The notes beneath the pieces were generated by a model, which saw only the letters and a program-made list of their open reading frames with translations, was not told the DNA's origin and ran no database searches. The position numbers were made by a program, and so were the translations under genes. From Bacteroidota bacterium (GTDB lineage Bacteria > Bacteroidota > Bacteroidia > CAILMK01 > JAAYUY01): a DNA stretch of 35,840 nt. Where the stretch lies: contig JABINZ010000103.1 in assembly GCA_018698135.1 (NCBI GenBank), forward strand, positions 1 to 35,840. The letters run 5' to 3'. This document shows, piece after piece, positions 24,845 through 32,170 of this stretch (positions within the stretch are counted from its first letter, which is position 1; every line of letters starts with the position of its first letter).

Positions 24845-26275
24845 TTATTTATTTATTTTCATGTCAAGCGTATTTTTCCCGACTGTGTATGCATAAGCTG
24901 ATGAAGGTAAAAATTGGAAATGAATGTCTGCAAATTCAACTTCCCCTTCTTTACTTATTGACGTAACAATTGGTGTTTTAATACTATTTTCTTGACAAAA
25001 TTTGATTAAACTTTTTAATTCTTTTGGTTTTTCAAAATATCGATCAGACCATTTGATCTCCAGAGCCCAAATAGGCTTCAACGTATTATCGCTTCGTCCA
25101 ACCATATCCACTTCGCCATTGCTCCATCTGGCGTAATAGGGTGTAAACCAATCCCTATGCATCCATTGAGCAAATATTGCTGTTTCAACCATATTTCCTA
25201 TCATTTCATCCGTAGCAGTTATAGGTGTAAATAATGCGCTTCTTAATGAAGGATTCGTTAAGTAAATTTTGAAAAAATTATCTCGTTTGAATCTTTTCCC
25301 ACTTTGATCAATTCGTTTTACTTGCTTTATTAGGAATGCTGCTTCTAAATATTCGATATACTTTTTTAAAGTGTTTTTAGGTACTTGTGATTGTTTACTC
25401 AAGGTCTCAAGCGAAAATTCACTTCCACTATTGTATGCAATTGTTGTGAACAAAGAATATAACTCTCTTGTGTCGCTTATACCATAGAGACTAGGTAAAT
25501 CTCTAAGTATAACTTTGTCTACAATATCTTGCCTAATATATCGCCCTGGGTTCGCTTGAATTCTCTCAGAAAGTATAACTTCAGGGTAGCCTCCAAAGTT
25601 GATGTAATCCAAAAAATGCCTGTTAAGCTCATCTAAATGACTTGTCGAATAAAATTCTGTCTGTTTATCAGTCCAATTTAGCTGTATAGGCTTAATGAGT
25701 CTGTCCAAACCTTTTAAAGATATGTATTCATTAAAGGTAAGGGGAGGAAGTAAGAAATCTGTAAATCGACCTGCCCCACTTTCATTACTTGCAAACTTTA
25801 AGGCAGCTGCTGCGGAACCAGATACGATAAACTTATCTTTTCTATAGCTATCTACCAGTGATTTTAAATGTACCTCCCAATCTCTGCAGTATTGTATTTC
25901 ATCAAATATTATGTGCCAATCAGATTTATCAGTCAGACCAGTAGCTTCTTTTGAATAAATAAAAAGTTGTTCAAGAGATATATTGTTATAAATGGGATTT
26001 TCTATGGTTATAAATATTATTTTTTTTGGATTTGCTCCATTTTCGATCAATTCCTGAACCATATGATAGAGCATAACTGTCTTTCCAACTCTTCTTGGCC
26101 CCATCAATACCACTGCTCTTCTAATTTCTCTTTCTTTGACCAATGGCTTAAATAGTTCAAAGTATAATCTTCGTGGCATCTCATTGTAATCAGCTTCAAT
26201 TACGCCTTCTATCCACCATGGATTCTCATAGCGAATTCGGTCTAATACCTGATCTTTGGAAATTTCTCGTATCAT
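24845..26275 (-). CDS. AAA_14/DUF4143 ATPase with nuclease-like C-terminus
   Basis: This 476-residue protein has an N-terminal extension, Walker A GPRRVGKT (59-66), a Walker B-like WHIIFDEIQY, sensor-like FIVSGSAAAALKFASNESGAGRFTDFLLPPLTFNEYI, a winged-helix region (LSKQSQVPKNTLKKYIEYLEAAFLI) and a C-terminal GEVDMVGRSDNTLKPIWALEIKW with a D...ExK set as in PD-(D/E)XK folds. Families AAA_14 and DUF4143 fit. The function of these abundant genes is unknown; a mobile or conflict role is suspected. A palindrome is present in the promoter region and repeat B follows the stop. Confidence 0.85.
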   Translation of the reverse strand: MIREISKDQVLDRIRYENPWWIEGVIEADYNEMPRRLYFELFKPLVKEREIRRAVVLMGPRRVGKTVMLYHMVQELIENGANPKKIIFITIENPIYNNISLEQLFIYSKEATGLTDKSDWHIIFDEIQYCRDWEVHLKSLVDSYRKDKFIVSGSAAAALKFASNESGAGRFTDFLLPPLTFNEYISLKGLDRLIKPIQLNWTDKQTEFYSTSHLDELNRHFLDYINFGGYPEVILSERIQANPGRYIRQDIVDKVILRDLPSLYGISDTRELYSLFTTIAYNSGSEFSLETLSKQSQVPKNTLKKYIEYLEAAFLIKQVKRIDQSGKRFKRDNFFKIYLTNPSLRSALFTPITATDEMIGNMVETAIFAQWMHRDWFTPYYARWSNGEVDMVGRSDNTLKPIWALEIKWSDRYFEKPKELKSLIKFCQENSIKTPIVTSISKEGEVEFADIHFQFLPSSAYAYTVGKNTLDMKINK

Positions 26276-26293
26276 CTAATGTTTATTTGGCAT

Positions 26294-26329
26294 CAAAGAT
26301 ACTAAATAAGATTATATAAATGATCTTAT
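26294..26329 (-). promoter_or_regulatory. Promoter with embedded palindrome for the 24845 ATPase gene
   Basis: Minus-strand TATCTTTG (26301-26294) fits the -7 consensus, 18 bp before the start codon. Immediately upstream is an inverted repeat ATAAGAT/ATCTTAT (26306-26312 and 26323-26329), where an autorepressor could cover the promoter. No clear TTTG -33 box is seen. Confidence 0.5.
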
Positions 26330-26504
26330 AGTTGCAATATGTTCTTTTTAAAGAAAAATGAGGTGTGTGGGGTTCTTATTTTCCGATACTTTACAAGGCT
26401 AACAAAACTCTTATATGGTATGTTTAATAAAATACAGTTGAACGGGAATCGAATCAGTCAAACAATACTAATTCAGGGAGTTAAGTGGCTGCATGTAAAA
26501 TCAT

Positions 26505-26760
26505 CAAAAAAAAAAGCCCCTGAAAATCAGAGGCTTTTGCCATTGTAGCGGGGACGGGACAAATATCGAACTTTTCTAATAATCCAAACTATCGAATTGA
26601 TAATGATATCAGCCTGATACTGAGTCATTCAGATAACCTTGATAATATAATACTTCAAAAAACAAGTTAATGAATGGTCTGTAACTTCAGACTTTGCCTT
26701 CAGAAAAGCGCATTTTTCTTAATGCAGTGGTTATAATAGTTTTCGTAAAATGAAGTTTTA
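26505..26760 (-). repeat. Island repeat, copy C
   Basis: Has the core GTAGCGGGGACGGGACAAAT and the same terminator as copy B in minus-strand sense, plus about 200 bp matching B and E. The internal CTGCCCG...CAGGCGGG hairpin is cleanly missing (AAAAGCGCATTTTT at about 26704-26717 replaces it). AACGGGAATCGAATC (26441-26455) lies before it. It sits between two divergent ATPase genes. A frame at 26339-26548 runs through it and is not a gene. Confidence 0.75.
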
Positions 26761-26830
26761 CCTTTTTTTCTAACAGGAGGTGCTATTCATTAAAATTTCT
26801 CAGTTTATAACTCCCCACCATACTCACTGT

Positions 26831-26881
26831 TTTCATTATAATGAAATTATACTGTATATTTGAAAAAACATTTCATTATGA
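26831..26881 (+). promoter_or_regulatory. Promoter with embedded palindrome for the 26878 ATPase gene
   Basis: A perfect 16-bp palindrome TTTCATTATAATGAAA (26831-26846) lies just before a -7 box TATATTTG (26855-26862). A second, near-palindromic TTTCATTATGAA (26870-26881) overlaps the start codon. Binding at both sites would block transcription and translation start, which suggests autoregulation. Confidence 0.6.
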
Positions 26882-28083
26882 AGACTGCGTATATTAGGGG
26901 AAAGTACTTGGATAAGGTGAAGCCATTTATCGGCAAAAGCATAATTAAAGTCCTGACAGGACAAAGACGTGTTGGGAAAACAACTATTCTCATTCAAATT
27001 ATTGACTTTATTAAACAAGAAGATAAAAATGCCCATGTTATTTATATCAACAAGGAGCATAATGATTTTAAGTTCATAAAAGAAGCAGAAGATTTATTTC
27101 AGTATGTAAAATCTAAATTATCCAAAAACAAAACAAACTATGTATTTATTGATGAAATACAGGAAATAAATGAATTTGAAATTGCATTAAGGCAAATGCT
27201 TGTAGAAGGGATTGATTTATATTGTACCGGAAGCAATGCTAAAATGTTATCCGGGGATTTGGCCACACATCTTTCAGGACGCTTTATAGAGTTTCATATC
27301 AGCAGCCTTTCCTTCAATGAATTTTTGCAGATTCATAAATTGGAAAATAACAATGATGCCTTAAATAAATATATTCGGTATGGAGGAATGCCTTATTTAA
27401 TTCATCTGCCTTTTGATGATGAAATCGTATATGGTTATCTGAAAAGCATATACAATACAATTATTTTAAAAGATATTGTAGCAAGATACAGTATCAGGGA
27501 TATTGACTTTTTGGAGCGGTTGGTTGAATATTTATCTGATAACCTCGGGAGTTATGTGTCATCAAAAAGAATCAGCGATTTTTTAAAAGCACAAAGAGTT
27601 AGTTTATCAGTTAATACTGTTATGAATTACCTTAAATTTCTTGCCAACTCATTTTTTATTAATAAAGTGCAACGCCTCGATATCATTGGTAAAAAAAGAT
27701 TTGAGATAAATGACAAATACTTTTTCTCCGATTTAGGATTGAAACATGCCATTATTCCATATACTGGCAATCAAATAGGAAATATTTTCGAGAATTTGGT
27801 GTATAATCAGTTAATCTATGAGGACTATAAAGTTTATATAGGAAAACACCAGGAAAGAGAAATTGATTTTGTTGCTCAAAAAGGAAATGAAACCAAATAT
27901 ATACAGGTTGCCTATCTGCTGCCTGACGAAAAAGTTAGAGAAAGAGAATTTGGGAATCTTCTAAGAATAGAAGATAATTATGAGAAGATTGTTGTATCAG
28001 CTGATGAGTTTGCAGAGGATTATAAAGGAATAAAGCATATGCACATCAGTAAGTTTCTAACATCCTCCCATAAAAGAATTTAG
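26878..28083 (+). CDS. AAA_14/DUF4143 ATPase (second of three)
   Basis: About 401 residues from the ATG at 26878; a TTG at 26860 would add MKKHFI but lies in the -7 box, so it is rejected. Walker A GQRRVGKT (28-35), Walker B-like YVFIDEIQEI, sensor GSNAKMLSGDLATHLSGRF, a winged-helix region (SSKRISDFLKAQRVSLSVNTVMNYLKFL) and C-terminal REIDFVAQKGNETKYIQVAY. In the last motif the ExK of nuclease-like domains is replaced by Q-V-A, so this copy may have lost any cleavage site. It differs strongly in sequence from its two neighbours, so the cluster did not arise by recent duplication. Confidence 0.85.
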   Translation: MKTAYIRGKYLDKVKPFIGKSIIKVLTGQRRVGKTTILIQIIDFIKQEDKNAHVIYINKEHNDFKFIKEAEDLFQYVKSKLSKNKTNYVFIDEIQEINEFEIALRQMLVEGIDLYCTGSNAKMLSGDLATHLSGRFIEFHISSLSFNEFLQIHKLENNNDALNKYIRYGGMPYLIHLPFDDEIVYGYLKSIYNTIILKDIVARYSIRDIDFLERLVEYLSDNLGSYVSSKRISDFLKAQRVSLSVNTVMNYLKFLANSFFINKVQRLDIIGKKRFEINDKYFFSDLGLKHAIIPYTGNQIGNIFENLVYNQLIYEDYKVYIGKHQEREIDFVAQKGNETKYIQVAYLLPDEKVREREFGNLLRIEDNYEKIVVSADEFAEDYKGIKHMHISKFLTSSHKRI

Positions 28084-28184
28084 AAATAATCTTCTGGTGA
28101 AGATAGTAATAAACCAAAAGACATTGAACAGGAATCGAACCACCAATATTTACATTGTCAGCTCATTAGAGAAATCTATTAAAC

Positions 28185-28290
28185 AACAGAAGCCTCTGAA
28201 AATCAGAGGCTTCTGTCCTAGTAGCAGGGACGGGACAAATATCGAACTATATCATGATAGATGTCGGATTAATTATTGATCATGTAAACT
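28185..28290 (-). repeat. Island repeat, copy D (short form)
   Basis: Has the core GTAGCAGGGACGGGACAAAT (28220-28239). The terminator stem is AGAAGCCTCTG/CAGAGGCTTCT, changed on both strands relative to the AAAAGCC/GGCTTTT stem of other copies, a compensating change. Right of the core it follows the short-form sequence shared with F and G (GGATTAATTATTGATCATG). GAACAGGAATCGAACC (28127-28142) lies before it. A frame at 28097-28279 is made of this repeat and is not a gene. Confidence 0.75.
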
Positions 28291-28303
28291 TGCAGTCCAA
28301 TAT

Positions 28304-28398
28304 GTACAAATTCAAAATATAAACTGTGTAATATAAAAATGAATAATGTGTATATTCAAAATTAGAAGCGTGTAAATTCAAGATATAACGTATGTTTG
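28304..28398 (+). promoter_or_regulatory. Four 22-bp iterons plus -7 box before the third ATPase gene
   Basis: Four direct repeats start at 28304, 28326, 28348 and 28370, each exactly 22 bp. Units 1, 3 and 4 share GTnnAnATTCAAnAT; unit 2 starts GTGTAATATAAA and is more diverged. A 22-bp step is about two helix turns, so bound proteins would lie on one face. TATGTTTG (28391-28398), a -7-like box, ends 4 bp before the ATG, so a leaderless transcript is possible. Confidence 0.65.
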
Positions 28399-28402
28399 TA
28401 CT

Positions 28403-29560
28403 ATGAAAATTGAACGGAACATTGCCCACTCTTTATTAGCAATGATAACAAAATACCAGGTAATTGCATTAACCGGCCCCAGACAATCGGGAAAAACAAC
28501 ATTATTAAAAGATCTCTTTAGTGAATATGATTATGTAAGTCTTGAAAATCCGGACAACAGGGCATTTGCTGACAGTGATCCCAACGGATTTTTATTAAGG
28601 TATGCTTCAAAAGTTATTATCGATGAAGCTCAAAGGGTACCCCATATATTTTCATATATTCAAACAAAGGTGGATGAGTCAAATGAAATGGGACAGTATA
28701 TTCTATCAGGTTCGCAGAATTTCCATTTAATGCAGGAGATTACCCAGAGTCTTGCAGGAAGAGTAGCAATATTCAAATTATTTCCTTTTGACCTATTGGA
28801 AATGAAGGATGGGGGAATATTAAACAAAGATTATTTAGCGAACCTAATTACCGGATTTTATCCAGCAATATTTGACAGAAAGATAAAACCTCGAACATAT
28901 TATTCAAATTATATTCAGACTTATATTCAAAGAGATGTAAGTCAAATAATTGGTATAAGAGATCAGAATTCTTTTAAAAAATTCCTTGGAATCGTAGCAA
29001 TTCGTGCTGGACAGCTATTGAATTTAAATGATATTGCAAGGGAGATTGGAATTACTCAACCAACAGCAAAATCTTGGTTATCAGCACTTGAAAGTAGTTA
29101 TATTGTTTTTAGTCTTCAACCCTATCATGAAAACTTCAGTAAAAGAGTTGTAAAAACTCCCAAACTATATTTTTATGATACAGGTTTGCTATGTTTCCTT
29201 TTAAAGATCAAACAGACTGAAGATCTTTATACACATCCCATTAAAGGAAATCTGTTTGAGAATTTAATTATTGCTGAATATTTTAAAAGGATGTATCATC
29301 TTGATGAAATAAACGATTTATGGTTTTGGAGAGACTCACATGGCAACGAAGTTGATCTTCTGTATTTCAAAGAAAACGATCTTTACATTACTGAAATAAA
29401 AGCCAATCAGACAATTATGCCACGGCATTTTAAAGGACTTTCCTATTTTGAGAAACACGCAAAAAGCTACAAATTAATTAAGCAACTGGTTTATGCTGGC
29501 AATGATAATCATGAAAGGAATTTGGGTAAAGTTGTCTCATGGAAAGACTTAATCTATTAA
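28403..29560 (+). CDS. AAA_14/DUF4143 ATPase (third of three)
   Basis: A 385-residue protein of standard AAA_14 + DUF4143 layout: Walker A GPRQSGKTT (25-33), YVSLENPDNRAFADSDP, Walker B-like VIIDEAQRVP, SGSQNFHLMQEITQSLAGRVAIFKLFPF, winged helix (NDIAREIGITQPTAKSWLSALESSYIVF) and C-terminal NEVDLLYFKENDLYITEIKA with an intact D...ExK set. The start is placed at the ATG just after the 22-bp iterons, in line with the family N-terminus (MKIERNIAHSLLAMITKYQVIALTGPRQ). Repeat E begins 2 bp after the stop. Biochemical role unknown. Confidence 0.9.
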   Translation: MKIERNIAHSLLAMITKYQVIALTGPRQSGKTTLLKDLFSEYDYVSLENPDNRAFADSDPNGFLLRYASKVIIDEAQRVPHIFSYIQTKVDESNEMGQYILSGSQNFHLMQEITQSLAGRVAIFKLFPFDLLEMKDGGILNKDYLANLITGFYPAIFDRKIKPRTYYSNYIQTYIQRDVSQIIGIRDQNSFKKFLGIVAIRAGQLLNLNDIAREIGITQPTAKSWLSALESSYIVFSLQPYHENFSKRVVKTPKLYFYDTGLLCFLLKIKQTEDLYTHPIKGNLFENLIIAEYFKRMYHLDEINDLWFWRDSHGNEVDLLYFKENDLYITEIKANQTIMPRHFKGLSYFEKHAKSYKLIKQLVYAGNDNHERNLGKVVSWKDLIY

Positions 29561-29561
29561 A

Positions 29562-29884
29562 AAACAAAAGCCCCTGAAAATCAGAGGCTTTTGCCATTGT
29601 AGCAGGGACGGGACAAATATCGAACTTTTCTAATAATCCTAACTATCGATTTGATAATGATATTAGCCTGATAATGAGTCATTCAGATAACTTTGATAAT
29701 ATAATACTTTAAAAAATAAATTAATGAATGGTCTGTAACTTCGGACTAGGTCTTCGGAAAAGCCTGCCCGACTATGACATTCAGGCGGGCACATTTTTCT
29801 TAATGTAATGACCACAATGGTTTTCGTTAATTCTAAAAATTGGGCTCATTTCATATCACTCAATTTGCTTCTTGTTTGTTACCA
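29562..29884 (-). repeat. Island repeat, copy E (full length)
   Basis: A full-length copy like B: minus-strand order is an internal GCCTGCCCG...CAGGCGGGC hairpin, the GTTCGATATTTGTCCC and GTCCCTGCTAC segment, then AAAAGCCTCTG-ATTTT-CAGGGGCTTTT and a T-run. It starts two bases after the ATPase stop (29560) and its far end overlaps the last codons of the Fic gene (stop at 29879), so it is the shared 3' region of two convergent genes. Confidence 0.8.
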
Positions 29885-30892
29885 TTCAGGAAATTTATTG
29901 ATCATATTAATAATCAGTTTTATCATTGTCTCTTTATGGTCAGGGTGGCTATAAGCAATTAATAATGCCAGAGCCGTTAAACCATTTTCATCAATTTTAA
30001 GTTTTCCTTTTTCTGTAAAACGGTGTTTGTTTTTTTCAAGAAACCAAATAAACAAAAATGCACCGATTCTCTTGTTACCATCTACAAAGGGGTGATTTTT
30101 TATTATAAAATAGAGTAAATGTGCAGCTTGTTCTTCGATACTTGAATATAGATAAACACCATCAAATGTTTGAATGATATTTTCCAGACACCCTTTTAAT
30201 GAACTACCAAGTTGTTTCCCAAATACATCAGATGCTTCTTTTTTTTCTATTAAGCTCTTTTTGAGCTTATCAATAGCTGTTAAAGCTTCTTTATATTCAA
30301 TTATATAGGTTAACTCATGTGTAGTATTTTCAATTAAGAGTGTGCCTGAATCATGTTTGTTGATCAGTACAAAAGTCCTTGTATAATTATTAATAATATT
30401 TAACAAGCCTTTAGCTTCATCAATATTCAATACAGAGTTTTCAGAAGTCTTGTGAATTTGCTTGATAATATTTTCAAGGTCATTCAGATTTTCTGAAAGT
30501 TGGAGCAATCTCTTCTCATTTATAGTATAGCCTTGAACCAGATGTTCTTTTAGCCTGTTGGTAGCCCATATTCGAAATTGTGTACCCCTTTTTGAATTAA
30601 CTCTGTATCCAACAGAAATGATAGCATCAAGATTATAAAACTTGATATTTCTTCGTACATTTCGTTTCCCTTCCTTTTGAACTACCGAGAAAAACTCGGT
30701 AGTTGCTCTTTCTTCCAATTCCTCTTCAGAATAAATATTTTTCAAATGCAATCCAATAGTATCGGAGTCCTTATCAAATAGTTCGGCCATTAATTTCTGG
30801 GTCAACCAAACTGTTTCTTCCTCAAACCTAACGTCAACAATGGCTTCATGTTCCGCTGTCTGATAAATAATAATATCGCCCTTGCTTTTCAT
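29879..30892 (-). CDS. RhuM-Fic protein
   Basis: About 337 residues from the ATG at 30892; a start at 30913 adds MRIIYSI. The N-terminal part (to about residue 130) is RhuM-like: VWLTQKLMAELFDKDSDTIGLHLKNIYSEEEL, then KFYNLDAIISVGYRVNSKRGTQFRIWAT. The C-terminal part is a Fic/DOC domain with HPFVDGNKRIG (274-284 in the longer form), the intact motif for AMP transfer to a target protein. RhuM-Fic fusions occur in phage, island and toxin-like loci. No antitoxin gene is adjacent, so self-inhibition or a cis target is possible. It terminates in repeat E. Confidence 0.88.
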   Translation of the reverse strand: MKSKGDIIIYQTAEHEAIVDVRFEEETVWLTQKLMAELFDKDSDTIGLHLKNIYSEEELEERATTEFFSVVQKEGKRNVRRNIKFYNLDAIISVGYRVNSKRGTQFRIWATNRLKEHLVQGYTINEKRLLQLSENLNDLENIIKQIHKTSENSVLNIDEAKGLLNIINNYTRTFVLINKHDSGTLLIENTTHELTYIIEYKEALTAIDKLKKSLIEKKEASDVFGKQLGSSLKGCLENIIQTFDGVYLYSSIEEQAAHLLYFIIKNHPFVDGNKRIGAFLFIWFLEKNKHRFTEKGKLKIDENGLTALALLIAYSHPDHKETMIKLIINMINKFPEW

Positions 30893-31060
30893 AATTGAAT
30901 ATATAATTCTCAAATTTATGAAAGATTTGACTTTATATACGATTTTCTTCTCTTAGAGCAATGTTTGATTATTGGTTCAAGAACTTGGTGTAAAACAATC
31001 AAAGACAAACATGAAGTGGTAATATTGTGACTGGAAATAATAAAAATTGCAATTTACTTT

Positions 31061-31245
31061 AACAGGAATCGAACCTGTCAAGTTTTACAATATCAGGTGG
31101 TTAAAGTGTTTTTGGTATTACTGTAAAAAACAAAAGCCTCTGAAAATCAGAGGCTTTTGCCATTGTAGCAGGGACGGGACAAATATCGAACTTTTTCACT
31201 CAGGATATGGGATTGATTATTGAGCATGCAAAGCTTGTGGGAGTG
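31061..31245 (-). repeat. Island repeat, copy F, with T-arm-like module
   Basis: Minus strand: GTTCGATATTTGTCCC and GTCCCTGCTAC, then terminator AAAAGCCTCTG-ATTTT-CAGAGGCTTTT (fully paired) with a T-run. Further downstream, ACAGG-TTCGATT-CCTGT (31061-31079 region) is a perfect tRNA-like T-arm, flanked by ACTTTA and TAAAGT, which can pair as a six-base outer stem with only about 23 nt in place of the D and anticodon arms. It lies 3' of the HNH gene. Confidence 0.7.
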
Positions 31246-31292
31246 GCTTTCTGAGTACAATTAGATTAAGTTAGCTGTATGGAAGTATCTTA

Positions 31293-32096
31293 TTATCTAA
31301 TTCTTTTATATATATTTCTAAGTAATTCCTTTTCCGATTCGTTTTCAGTTATCAATCCTTTTAGAACAATATAACCAAGCTCCTTTACCTGGTCAAGATT
31401 CTTGTTCTTAGCTGGAATGAAATCATGATAGTCGAACCATTTTTCACCTTTTTGTTTCAGTGCAATTTGAAATGAATAATAATTCTCTTTTCCATAAATT
31501 CGGATCTGATGATGAGAATGAGTATTGAAGATATATTCATTTCTATTCTTTGTAAGTCCACTTTGCCAATTTGAAGTATTTACAAAGTCACTAGTTTTCT
31601 TAAATATTTTTAAGACTTCATGACTTATGAATTGATCTTCTCTGGTTAAATGTTCAATACAAGTGCTGCCAACAGTTTTGTAACCCCATTGAGGATGGTA
31701 TGTTACGTGCTCATACCTAATTTCTTTTCCACAGCCTTTTCTTTCGCAAATACCAGACAAATCTTCCAAATCATATATTGAGATTAGAGTCCAGCCATAA
31801 TCAGGTTCTATCAAACCATGATTCTTGGCATGACATCCCTTACATAAAGTTATACAATCACTATGAGGGTATTCCCAAAGCTCTATATCAGGCTTATATG
31901 TCGTATGATGAGTCTGAAGTACAACATTTGGTTCTTTTCGCCCGCATTTAAGACAACTATACCCATCTCTACGTTTTACAACATTGGAAAAGTTGTACCA
32001 TTTAGTATTGTAATATGACCTTCTTTTCATTTTCATCCAAAGATCAATTAGTGGTTTACATCTATCCTTGCTAAAAGTTATGTAATGAAAGTGCAA
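31293..32096 (-). CDS. HNH endonuclease
   Basis: This 267-residue protein has an HNH fold with two zinc-binding Cys pairs: C48 and C51 in SCLKCGRKEP, catalytic HH (63-64) in LQTHHTTYKP, and C85, C88, H89 and H93 in ITLCKGCHAKNHG. The motifs are those of an active His-metal nuclease cleaving DNA. The C-terminal half has a second Cys pair (GICERKGCGKEI) and YHPQWGYKTVGSTCIEHL, not assigned. A shorter start at Met21 (32036) is possible. It is the last gene of the repeat-punctuated island; whether it mobilises DNA, defends the cell or degrades foreign DNA cannot be told. Confidence 0.82.
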   Translation of the reverse strand: MHFHYITFSKDRCKPLIDLWMKMKRRSYYNTKWYNFSNVVKRRDGYSCLKCGRKEPNVVLQTHHTTYKPDIELWEYPHSDCITLCKGCHAKNHGLIEPDYGWTLISIYDLEDLSGICERKGCGKEIRYEHVTYHPQWGYKTVGSTCIEHLTREDQFISHEVLKIFKKTSDFVNTSNWQSGLTKNRNEYIFNTHSHHQIRIYGKENYYSFQIALKQKGEKWFDYHDFIPAKNKNLDQVKELGYIVLKGLITENESEKELLRNIYKRIR

Positions 32097-32147
32097 TTGT
32101 AGTATATTAATTTAAACTGTTAAAATAATCTTCCAAAAAGCCTAGCT

Positions 32148-32170
32148 AGAACGCATATGTTATGCGTTCT
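32148..32170. repeat. Perfect 10-bp-stem hairpin between the island and the ABC-3C system
   Basis: AGAACGCATA, TGT, TATGCGTTCT form a perfect stem with a 3-nt loop at 32148-32170. About 60 bp on, AGACGTA (32230-32236) and TACGTCT (32269-32275) make a second inverted pair enclosing 32 nt, followed by seven G (32276-32282). Both lie at the boundary of two accessory modules and could mark an insertion junction. Confidence 0.55.

Noticed and set aside
26339-26548. Plus-strand frame of 69 codons between two ATPase genes
   Set aside because: It runs through repeat C and its terminator hairpin; no domain, no conserved start, low coding character.
28097-28279. Short plus-strand frame (60 codons) after the second ATPase gene
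   Set aside because: It is made almost wholly of repeat D and its T-arm-like module; the same sequence recurs in other copies without an open frame.
28304-28391. CRISPR-like array
   Set aside because: The 22-bp units are directly adjacent with no spacers and no cas genes; they are promoter iterons.
31055-31240. Functional tRNA gene on the minus strand
   Set aside because: T-arm-like sequences are present, but there is no D-arm or anticodon arm and no full cloverleaf in any copy.
24497-31245. Integron with attC sites and gene cassettes
   Set aside because: The repeats lack the GTTRRRY/RYYYAAC ends of attC, cassette genes face both ways, and no integron integrase is seen in the window.
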